DNA of 64,000 bases, from contig NZ_JANCPR020000019.1 of assembly GCF_028657195.3 (NCBI RefSeq), positions 98,628-162,627 on the forward strand, given 5' to 3'. Under the pieces are notes generated by a model, which was not told the origin of the DNA, ran no database searches, and saw only the letters and a program-made list of their open reading frames with translations. Origin of the DNA: Streptomyces iconiensis (GTDB taxonomy: Bacteria > Actinomycetota > Actinomycetes > Streptomycetales > Streptomycetaceae). The translations under genes and the position numbers were made by a program. Positions 24,707 to 34,000 of this stretch are shown piece by piece; position 1 is the stretch's first letter, and each line of letters opens with the position of its first letter.

Positions 24707-24884
24707 ACCGGCACCCTGGCACATCCACCCGCACCGGCCGCAGCTCGCCCCCCGCCTGTTCACCGGCCATGACCGGGGGCAGCGACATCCGGGTGCCGCT
24801 CGCCCGATGCTGCTCATCCGGTGCCGCCCTGCGCGCGGACGGTCGCGTGCGGCTGGGCCGCCGCTTTCAGGGGCGGTCAGCGGG

Positions 24885-25544
24885 TCAGTGGCGACAGCCG
24901 TCGTGGCCCGTTCCGCCGGGCGTGATGCGGGCGCCCTGCGTCGTGGCGTGGCGGGCGCGCGACCACAGGCCGGCGGCGCTGACGTCCGTCAGATGAAGGT
25001 AGGGGAACGGGACAGGTGGCACGGTGGCCGTGGACAGGGACAGCGGGAGCAGGCCGAAGGCGCGGCCACTGATCAGGTCGGCCCGGAGCCTGACGTCGCC
25101 GGTGAGCGTGATGTGCCGTGCGTGCGTGCAGGAACCGGGCTCCCCCGATCGGCCGGGATAACCGACGTGTGCGCCGTCCAGCGTCACCCGCCGGGCCCGG
25201 CACCCGCCGTCACCCTTCGGCCCGCAGTACAGGCCGGTGACGGTGAGCGCGTCGGCGCGCAGCGTGGCTCCGCGCCGGGAGGGGGCGTGCTGGTCGACGG
25301 CGTCCTTCAGGCACGCCAGTACCGCACGGGCTGCGGTTTCCGCGGCGCTGTTCGCCGGAGCGGAGCGAGGGAGGGCCTTGGCCTCGCAGGAGTGCGGCGG
25401 CCGGCCGTGGTGGGGCGGGGCGGGTTGCGTGAGCGGGGACGGTGGTGCGCCGTGCGCGCCGCTGGGTGAGCCGGGCAGGTGACCCAACGCGTAGCCGATG
25501 ACGAGCAACAGCGCCGCGCGGCGCACCGTCCGCCGCTTATCCAC
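24885..25544 (-). CDS. Hypothetical secreted or membrane-anchored protein
   Basis: 219 residues starting at 25544 and overlapping the end of the DUF6114 gene by 8 bp. The first 25 residues (MDKRRTVRRAALLLVIGYAL) have a basic start and a hydrophobic core, like a signal anchor. A Pro/His-rich linker follows, then a region with paired Cys (ACLKDAV, YCGPKGDGGCRARRVTL, GEPGSCTHARH). The repeated structure DALTVTG, RRVTLDGA, RHITLTGDVRLRADLI resembles the beta-strand pattern of DUF6230 proteins, whose gene is two upstream. No enzyme motif. It is probably an envelope protein working with DUF6230/DUF6114. Confidence 0.65.
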   Translation of the reverse strand: MDKRRTVRRAALLLVIGYALGHLPGSPSGAHGAPPSPLTQPAPPHHGRPPHSCEAKALPRSAPANSAAETAARAVLACLKDAVDQHAPSRRGATLRADALTVTGLYCGPKGDGGCRARRVTLDGAHVGYPGRSGEPGSCTHARHITLTGDVRLRADLISGRAFGLLPLSLSTATVPPVPFPYLHLTDVSAAGLWSRARHATTQGARITPGGTGHDGCRH

Positions 25545-25890
25545 GGCCCGTCGGGGGTGTGTCCTCGGTGGTGCGCCATGCCAGCGCGAGCGCTCCGCCG
25601 GTCAGGGCGAGCAGTATGCCGAGGAGGAATCCGCCGAGGTTGGCCAGGGGGTAGGACAGCAGGCCGAGCAGGATGGCGCCGGTTCCGGCCCAGAGGGCCC
25701 TGGCCGGTCGGGCCCACAGGTGTACGGCGCAGCCGACGAGGGCGGCTGCCAGAAGCAGGGCGGTGGCGGCGCTGAGCCCCTGGATGCCGAGCATGCTGGG
25801 GCGTGCGAGGGGCAAAGCGCCGAGCTCCAGCCCGGCGAGAGCCACGCACAGGCAGGCGGCGACAGGACGCGGGCGCGCCGTCAGGCGCAT
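25537..25890 (-). CDS. DUF6114 membrane protein
   Basis: 117 residues from the ATG at 25890 (GGGAGAAG upstream). Four membrane helices fill nearly the whole protein: PVAACLCVALAGLELGALPL, LSAATALLLAAALVGCAVHL, ALWAGTGAILLGLLSYPLA and GGFLLGILLALTGGALALAW. The PLANLGGFLLGILLALTGGA segment is the family hallmark. The start overlaps the DUF6230 stop by about 10 bp and its end overlaps the next gene, so translation is coupled. DUF6114 and DUF6230 genes are regularly adjacent in actinomycetes. Role unknown. Confidence 0.82.
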   Translation of the reverse strand: MRLTARPRPVAACLCVALAGLELGALPLARPSMLGIQGLSAATALLLAAALVGCAVHLWARPARALWAGTGAILLGLLSYPLANLGGFLLGILLALTGGALALAWRTTEDTPPTGRG

Positions 25891-26525
25891 GGCTTCTCCC
25901 CTCCTTTCACGGACATGCTCGCGCCGGCCAGCGAGAACATGCCGGCCGTCAGCGACCACGCCTTCAGGCGCATGTCCGTGATGGTCAGCGAACGTGCCTG
26001 CTGCCCGTACGTCCCCGCGGTGCCTTGAGGCCCGGAAGCGTCCAAGGTGGCGGCGTCCCGTCCCATCTCCACGGACCTGAAGGTCATGTCGCCGGTGAGG
26101 TCGACGAGGTCGAGGACCATGCCGCTGGCGCGCACCGGCTCGTCCTCGCCGGACCGGATGACGAGCGTGGCGGTGCCCAGCGGGGTGTGTGCCACGGCGG
26201 ACTGGCACAGGTTGCTGATGCGTGCGCTGCGGAGACCGACGACGGCCACCGGGTGGTCGGAACCCTTGGCGTCCCGGCGAAAGGAGGCGAACTGGGTCGC
26301 GTCCGTGGCCTTGAGCCGTTGTGCGGTGACGGTGAAGGGGGAGCCCGCGACGGCGAAGGACACGGGGATCTCGGCCGCCGTTGTCGTGGCGATGGTTCCC
26401 GCGGCCAGCAAAGCCGTCAGGGGGAAGACGAGCGCGAAGCGCCGCCAGTCGGTACGGCTGCCGACTGGCCGGCGCGTCTTTCTGCGGTGCCGCGGCCGGG
26501 CGCGTGATGCTGCGGTTCGCCTCAT
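25881..26525 (-). CDS. DUF6230 exported protein
   Basis: 214 residues from the ATG at 26525. A basic start (RRKTRRPVGSRTDWRRF) is followed by one hydrophobic segment (ALVFPLTALLAAGTIATTTA) and then an extracytoplasmic beta-rich domain: SFAVAGSPFTVTAQRLKATD, VGLRSARISNLCQSAVAHTP, MVLDLVDLTGDMTFRSVEMG, SLTITDMRLKAWSLTAGMFS. This is DUF6230, sometimes labelled cholesterol esterase without support. It overlaps the DUF6114 gene. The reductase gene lies 107 bp upstream on the same strand, so these may be cotranscribed with it. Confidence 0.85.
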   Translation of the reverse strand: MRRTAASRARPRHRRKTRRPVGSRTDWRRFALVFPLTALLAAGTIATTTAAEIPVSFAVAGSPFTVTAQRLKATDATQFASFRRDAKGSDHPVAVVGLRSARISNLCQSAVAHTPLGTATLVIRSGEDEPVRASGMVLDLVDLTGDMTFRSVEMGRDAATLDASGPQGTAGTYGQQARSLTITDMRLKAWSLTAGMFSLAGASMSVKGGEKPCA

Positions 26526-26632
26526 GCTGTGTGTCCCTTCCCCGGGGCTGGGCGCGTGAGTTCCTCGTGTCCCGCATGTGCAACGCCGGTCGGCGGCCGT
26601 TTGTCACCGCAGGCCACCCGGTCGGCGGCTCG

Positions 26633-27778
26633 TCACGTCACGGTGGCCGGCGCACGCCCGAAGGCCCGGGTCAGATAGGCGTGGTCGACGGGCTCGGGGT
26701 CTGGGAGGTCTCCTACGGCGGTCAGCAGGTGGGAACGGTCGTAGGTGCGGCGATGTGTGCTGTAGGCCAGCGGGTTGGCGGCGAAGTTCGCGGCGAGCTT
26801 TTCCAGTGCCGTCGGCTGGGGCAGCGTCGGCTTCATGCTCACCTTCAGGCCCGGGAAGCGCGCCTCGACGGCGGCTGCGACGGTCGCGAACTCCACGTTG
26901 TGGGGGTGTGTGACGTGCAGGGTGCGCACACCCGTCGAGGGCCGGGCCCTGCATGCGGCCAGCACCATGGCGTGGGCCGCGTAGTCGGCCTGAAGCAGGT
27001 TGAGGCTGGCTTGCGGGTCTCCCTGCAGGCGGTACAGAAAGGGTGCGGCGCGCGTTTCCTCTTCGCCGCGGCGACCGCCCGGCGGCGTGGGCGGCGATGA
27101 ACCCGCTGCGGCCCGGCTGCTCATGATCTGTTCCACGAGGCGCAGCAGGAGATCGGTCGGCTGGCCGGGCAACCCTTGAGGGACAGGCCGGTCGGTGACC
27201 AGCAGGCTGGGCCTGAACACCGTCACATCGCGGCTGTTGCCCTGTGCCCAGACGCGGAGCATACGTTCGGCGGTGTACTTGGACTCCTCGTAGGGGAGCT
27301 GGAAGCCGTCGGTGTCCCGCAGGTCGTCCTCCGTGATGTGGCCCGTGCTGCGTCGCCCGGCGACGTAGGCGGTGCTCACATGCAGCAGGCGGGCGTCCGG
27401 GGCCTCGTCGGCCAGGTCCAGGACGCGGCGGGTGCCGATGACGTTGGCGTGGTGCAGCGGCGCCGGGTCCCCTTCGAGCCGGGGCAGGGCCGCGCAGTGC
27501 CACAGCGTGGTGAGGCCCTCTGCGATCCGGGCCCGCTCCTCGGGGCCCAGGTCCAGCCCCGGTCGCAGCAAGTCACCGCTGACGTAACGCACGGTGCCGA
27601 GCGCTTCGGGGGCCAGCGGCGGGGTGTCCAGCCACCGCACGGCGGCCTCGACGCGGGCGCGCAGTTCTTCAGCCATGCCACGGCCCAGAACGGTGACGCT
27701 TTCCTCGCCGCGGGCCAGCAACTCGCGCAGGAGGCGGCAGCCGAGGAATCCGGTCGCGCCGGTGAGCAGCACGGACAA
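26633..27778 (-). CDS. Free-standing thioester reductase-type SDR (NAD(P)-dependent)
   Basis: About 381 residues from a TTG at 27778, chosen for the AAGGAG site before it and because the Rossmann loop SVLLTGATGFLGCRLLRELL follows at once. Further features: SGDLLRPGLDLGPEE, LWHCAALPRLEGDPAPLHHA, NVIGTRRVLDLADEA, LLHVSTAYVAGRR and the catalytic PYEESKYTAERML (Tyr-x3-Lys). This is the Lys2/myxochelin-type reductase domain that releases carrier-bound acyl chains as aldehydes or alcohols. It lies divergent to a PKS with no thioesterase, so it is the likely release enzyme. Alternatively it reduces a free acyl-CoA. Confidence 0.82.
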   Translation of the reverse strand: MSVLLTGATGFLGCRLLRELLARGEESVTVLGRGMAEELRARVEAAVRWLDTPPLAPEALGTVRYVSGDLLRPGLDLGPEERARIAEGLTTLWHCAALPRLEGDPAPLHHANVIGTRRVLDLADEAPDARLLHVSTAYVAGRRSTGHITEDDLRDTDGFQLPYEESKYTAERMLRVWAQGNSRDVTVFRPSLLVTDRPVPQGLPGQPTDLLLRLVEQIMSSRAAAGSSPPTPPGGRRGEEETRAAPFLYRLQGDPQASLNLLQADYAAHAMVLAACRARPSTGVRTLHVTHPHNVEFATVAAAVEARFPGLKVSMKPTLPQPTALEKLAANFAANPLAYSTHRRTYDRSHLLTAVGDLPDPEPVDHAYLTRAFGRAPATVT

Positions 27779-28031
27779 CGAGGTCTCCTTGCGAGGGAAG
27801 GGGCGGGGGGACGGAGGTCCGGACGCTACGCGGAGAGGGCCGGTCGCGGGGGGCGGTACGGGGCAGGTCGCGCACAACCACCCGCACGGGGGTGAGTGAT
27901 GTCCCGTGGCAGCACCACTCGTTCAGGTGGTTCGCAGAAATCACGGGCAAATCCTGGTGACCCTTCGTGTGCACCGGTCGGCGAACAACTACGGTGCGTT
28001 GCTGTCTTGTCTACACAGTGAAAGGGCGCTC
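27779..28031. promoter_or_regulatory. Divergent promoter region, reductase/PKS
   Basis: 253-bp gap between the two divergent genes, relatively AT-rich from 27930 to 28020. An ACCAC-N8-GTGGT inverted repeat lies at about 27915-27935. I cannot assign -35 and -10 boxes with confidence. No regulator gene of this locus lies nearby. Confidence 0.4.
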
Positions 28032-31000
28032 ATGACGGACCATTTGGCCCCCGATGCCCCGGAGCGGGCGATCGCCATCGTCGGCGCATCCTGCCGCTTG
28101 CCAGGCGGTGTCCACGACCTGGACTCGCTGTGGGACGCGTTGCGCGACGGACGGGACGCCGTCGGTGAGGTGCCGCAAGACCGCTTCGACGCACGCCGGT
28201 TCGTCAGCGCCGACATGGCCCGCACGGGCCGGAGTTACACGGCGGCCGGCGGTTTCCTGGACGACATCGCGGGCTTCGACGCCGGGTACTTCGGGATCTC
28301 CCCGAAGGAAGCCACGCAGATGGACCCGCAGCACCGGCTGTTGCTGGAGCTGACGGCGGAGGCGCTGGACGACGCGGCCATCTCCCCCGCCCGGCTCGCC
28401 GGTTCGGACACGGCCGTCTACGTCGGCATCTCGGACGCCTCCTACGGCGGGCTGAACATGATGTCGCTGGAGAAGATCAACCCGTACACGATGGTGGGTG
28501 CCGCCTCCTCCCTCGCCGCCAACCGCCTGTCCCACGCCTTCGACTTGCACGGCCCGAGCATGACGGTGGACACCGCCTGTTCGTCCTCGCTCGTGGCACT
28601 GGACCGTGCCTGTCACACCCTGTGGGAGGGCACCAGCAGGGCGGCCCTGTGCGGCGGCGCCAACGTACTGCTCAGCCCTCTGCATTACGTGGGGTTCTCG
28701 CAGGCTTCGATGCTGTCCAAACGGGGGCGCTGCGCGGCGTTCTCCGCGCAGGCCGACGGATTCGTACGCGCCGAGGGCGGCGGCCTGGTGGTGCTCAAGC
28801 GGCTGCGGGACGCCCTGGCCGACGGCGACCGTGTGCTCGGGGTCGTTCTGGGCAGCGGCAGCAACAGCGACGGGCGTACGACGGGCGTCGCGTTGCCCAG
28901 TGCTCGGGCGCAGGAGGATCTGCTTCGCCGCGTCTACAAGCAGGCCGGCGTCGATCCCGACGAGTTGGTCTACTTCGAGGCGCACGGCACCGGGACCCTG
29001 GCCGGTGACCCGCTGGAGGCCGAGGCGATCGGCCGGGCGCTGGGCGTGCGCCGTATCACCGGCGCACTGCCCATCGGCTCGATCAAGACCAACGTCGGCC
29101 ACCTGGAGCCCGCTTCGGGAATCGCCGGGCTGTGCAAGGCGCTGCTGGTGCTGCGGCACGGCATCGCTCCGGCGTCGCTGCACGCCGACACCCCGAACCC
29201 GGACATCGATTTCACGGGGCTCGGCCTGAGTCTGACCAGTCGGCCCCAGCAACTGCCCGCCCGCGCGCGGCCCGTGGTGGGCGTGAACTCCTTCGGGTTC
29301 GGCGGCGCCAACGCCCATGTCGCGCTCACCGCGGCCCCCGCGGCCCCGGCCCCCTCGTCAGCGCCCGGGCAGCCGCCTGAGGGTTTGCCCCTGCTGGCCA
29401 GCGCCCGCACGCCGCAGGCCCTTTCGGAAGCGGCCTCGGCCATGGCCCGGCGGCTCGCTCACGCGGGTGAGGACGAGTTCTACGACCTGGCCTACACCTC
29501 GTGCCTGCGCCGCGGCCTGCACGAACACCGTGCGGCCGTCTTCGCCCGTACGCCGCGGGACGCAGCCAGGGGCTTCGCGGCCCTGGGTACCCGGACGAAC
29601 ACCGGGACGGCCGGCACGGCCGGGGCCGCCGCCGTTCCCGCCCGGGAGCCGGCGGCCGTGGAAGAGGGCGTCCCGTGCGGCCAGGTCACCTTCGTCTTCG
29701 CCGGCAACGGTTCGCAGTGGGCCGGCATGGGGGCCGACCTGATGCGCGACGAGCCCGTCTTCCACGCGGCCGTCGAGGAGGCCGATGCCGAACTCAGCCC
29801 CCGGCTGGGCTGGTCGGTCGCCAAGGAACTCCACCTGCCGCCCGGCGACTGGCAGCTGGAGGCCACCGAGATCGCACAGCCGCTGCTGTTCGCCGTGCAG
29901 CTCGGCATCGTGGCCGTACTGCGCGATCGCGGGGTCACCCCCGCGATGGTGCTGGGCCACAGCGTGGGCGAGGTGACCGCCGCCCACGCCGCGGGCGCAC
30001 TGACACTCCCCCAGGCCGCACAGGTGATCACCGAGCGCAGCCGGGTGCAGGCCGCGACAGCGGGCCAGGGCCGGATGGCGGCCGTCGGTCTCACCCCCGA
30101 GCAGGCGGCCACCGAGATCGCCCCCTGGGGGCAGGCGTTGGAGATCGCCGCCGTCAACAGCCCCAAGGACGTCACCGTGGCAGGCAAGGCCGACGCCCTG
30201 GCGGCCCTGGGCTCCCAACTCGCCCTCCGTGGCTGCTTCTTCCGCGACCTGGGCCTCGAATACGCCTTCCACAGCAGCGCGATGGACCCCCAGGCCGAAC
30301 CGCTCACCACGGCGCTTCGCGGCCTGGCGCCCCATGACGGTGACATCGCGCTGTACTCCACCGTGACCGGCGGCCGGTTGCCGGGCAGCGCCCTGGACGC
30401 CGAACACTGGTGGCACAACCTGCGTCGGCCGGTGCGCTTCGCCGCTGCTGTCGAGCAGGCGGCACAGGACGGCGGCGACGTCTTCGTCGAGATCGGGCCG
30501 CACCCCGTACTGCGCACCTACCTGCGGCGCGTCACCGCGGCCCGGGCGGGGGGAAGGGCAGCCGTTGTCCCCACGCTGCACAGGGAAACGGACGGCGTAC
30601 GCGCGCTGGCACGTGTGCCGGCCGCGCTGCTCGCCGCGGGAGCCGAGACCGACTGGAACCGCTACTTCCCCCGGCCAGGAGCAGTCGCGGCGCTGCCCGC
30701 CTACCCCTGGCAGCGCGAGCGCCACTGGAGCGGTGACGAGCACGTGTGGACCCGCAACGGCGCTCTTGCGCACCCGCTGCTGGGCGGGCGTGTCACCGCA
30801 CCGCATCCGGTGTGGGAGGGCTGCGTCGAACCCGGTCTTGTGCCCTGGCTGGCCGACCACCGTGTCGCGGGTTCCGTGGTGATGCCGGCCACCGGCTACG
30901 CCGAGATGGCCCTGGCCGCCGGACGCGAGGCCCTTGGCGGACCGGCCGAGGTCGAACACCTGGACATCCAGTCGGCCCTGGTCGTGCCCTGGGCCGAGGC

Positions 31001-34000
31001 ACCCGGCACCAGCGTCCAGACCGCCCTGCACCCCGACGACGGCACCCTGACCATCACCAGTACGACAGTCAACTCCCAGGAACCGCGTCCCCACGTCCGC
31101 GCCCAGGTACGTGCCCTGCTGCAGCCCCGTCCCGCCGACCTGGACCTGGGGGCCGTGGCCGCCCGCTGCCCGCGGCACCTCCCCGGCCGGGCCCACTACG
31201 CCGCCTGCTCCTCCGCCGGCCTGGACTACGGGCCGGCGTTCCAGGTGCTGACCGCGCTGGACATCGGCGACGGCGAAGTGCTGGCCCGCTTCCGGCACGA
31301 CGCCCCGGGCCTGCCCTACACGGTTCATCCCTCCCTGCTCGACGGCGCGCTGCAGGCGGGTGCCCCGCTCCTCGCGGACCTCGCGGGTGACGGAGCCGCT
31401 TTCCTGCCGGCGGCCATCGGCGCGCTCCGCGTCTGGGACGAGCCCTCACCCACCGGCGCCGTGTGGGTACGTGAACGCAGCCGCACCGCGCACGAGGTGT
31501 GCTGGGACATCACCGTCACCGACGACGACGGACGCCTCCTCGCACAGCTGGACGGCTGCCGGCTGCGACGGGTGGCGGCGACACGGGGGATGCCCGTCAC
31601 CGTTCATGAGACGCAACTGCGAGCGGCGCCGCGCACCGACTGCCCGGCCGCTCCCTCCCCGCTGCCCGCACCACGCCGCATCGGCGAGGCAGCCGCACCG
31701 CGCCTCGCTCAGCTGCGCCGCGAACTGCCCGACTCCTGTGGCGAAGTGCTGGCTCTGCTGAAGGACGTGATGGCCCGCCGTACGGCGACGGTCTTCGCCG
31801 AGCTGCTGCCGGACCGCACGCTGCCCTTCTCCCTCGACGATCTGGTCGCGGCAGGGTCGCTGGACAAACACCGGCGGGTGTTCACGCTGCTGATTCCGCT
31901 GATGGAAGACCTCGGTCTGCTCGACCCGGCCGGCCCCGGCAGGTGGCGGCTCACGGCGTCTCGATTCCCCGTCGACGGCATGCTGCGCGAAGCCGCCGCC
32001 CTCTCCCCGGACTCCGTCGCCGCGATCAGCCTCGCGGCCCGGCACTGCAGCTTGGTGCAAGCGCTCCTGCGAGGAGACGCCGACCCCCTGGAGATGTTCG
32101 TCACCGACCACGCGGCGCAGGCACTGGAACACTTCTACGACCTCCTCCCCGTCTTCCGGTTCCACAACCGTGTCGCTCAGGCGCTCGTCCGCGAGATCGT
32201 TGCCGCGTGGCCGCGGGGACGGACGCTGCGCGTCCTGGAGGTGGGTGCGGGAACAGGTGCCACGACCGCGGCGCTACTGCCGCTGCTGCCGACCGACCGC
32301 ACGCACTACTGCTTCAGCGACGTGTCCGCTTTCTTCTTCCCGCGCGCGAAGGGCCGGTTCGCCGCCTCGGACTTCATCGACTACCGCACCCTCGACCTGG
32401 CCCAGGACCCCACCGGCCAGGGCTTCGCTCCGCACAGCTTCGACCTCGTCGTCGCCGGATTCGCGCTGCACACGGCGCCGGACCTCAGCGAAGCGCTGAA
32501 CAATGTGGCCACCCTCCTGGCACCGGGCGGCCAGCTGCTGGCCACCGAGGCGCACGATCCGCTCCTGCTGCAGCCCTACTTCGGCTATCTCGACAGCTTC
32601 TACGGCAACACCGACACCGACTTGCGGCCCCGGTCGCTGCTGCTGCCCCGTGACGAATGGCCCGCCCTCCTGAACCGATGCGGCTACACCGATGTGCTGC
32701 AGGCCGGTCATGACACGGCCCGAGTACGGGACGGCTTCTCCGTCCTGCTCGCCGCGGTCCCGGCCACCGCCCCGGTCGTTCCGCCCGCACAGCCGGCGGA
32801 ACGCAACGACGGCACGGCCTTCATCGTGGCGACGGAGTCGGCCGGCGAAGGGACGATGGCGACCGCTCTCGGCGACCGCCTCACCGACGGCACCAGCACG
32901 GCCCGCTTCGTGCCGATGACCGACGACGAGGACGTGTGGGCGGAAGCCCTGCAGTGGGCTCACAGCGAGCCGTCCACCGAACGCACCGCGGTCGTCCTGC
33001 TCCTCTCGGACGTGCACAACGACGCGCCTGAGGACATCACCGCACAGGCCGGCCGACGGGCCGAGGCTCTCCTGGCGCTGACAGCCGCGATCAGCGCGGC
33101 TCCGCACAGCGCACCGCCCCCTGAACTGTGGCTGGTGACCCGGCCCTGTGGCACGGTGCCCTCTCCCGGCGTCACCCACGAGTCGGACGCCGCGCTGTGG
33201 GGAATGGCCCGCAACCTGGTCAACGACGGGATCGGCCTGACCAGCCGCCGCATCAGCCTGGAGCCCACGGCGGACACCGCGGCTGACGCCCGCCGGCTCG
33301 CGCGGGAACTGCTGGGGCCCACCGAGGAGGACGAGATCCTCCTGACCGCCTCGGACCGTTTCGTCCCCCGCGAAGTGCCCCGGCCGACCGCCCAAGTCAG
33401 CGACGAGAGCGTCCCCTTCGCCCTCAGGGTGGACGATCCCGGCCTGTCCTACCGGCTCGCCTGGGAGGAGCGGGACCTGCCCCGGCCCGGGCCCGGCGAG
33501 GTCCTGATCGAGGTGCGCGCGGCGGCACTCAACTACCGCGACATCATGCAGAGTGTCGGCCTGCTGCCCGAGGAAGCCATCGAAGGCACCCACTCGGCCC
33601 AGGGATGCGGGCTGGAGTGCGCGGGCGTCGTGGTCGCCTGCGGCGAAGGAACCACGCGCCTGTCTCCGGGAGACCGCGTGGCGGGCATGGCACCCGCCAC
33701 CCTCGCCTCGCACACCGTGACCGACGCGCGCGCGGTATGGCGGCTGCCGGACCACATGAGCTTCACCGCCGCGGCCACCATGCCCGTTGCCTACGCCACG
33801 GCCCACTACGGTCTCGACCGGCTCGCCCGACTCCGGTGCGGTGAAACAGTTCTCGTGCACGGCGCGGCCGGCGGCGTCGGCCTGGCGGCGATCCGGTACG
33901 CACACGCACATGGCGCCCATGTGATCGCCACGGCGGGCAGTGACCTGAAGGGCGACATGCTGCGCGCCCTGGGCGTACAGCATGTACTGGACTCCCGCGC

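Noticed and set aside
25537..26607. A 356-codon reverse-strand frame spanning the DUF6230 gene
   Set aside because: Only its last 117 codons (DUF6114, from 25890) look like protein. The earlier part is a shadow of DUF6230.
29358..31328. Long reverse-strand frame opposite the PKS AT/DH region
   Set aside because: Antisense shadow of the PKS; no start signal and no domain.
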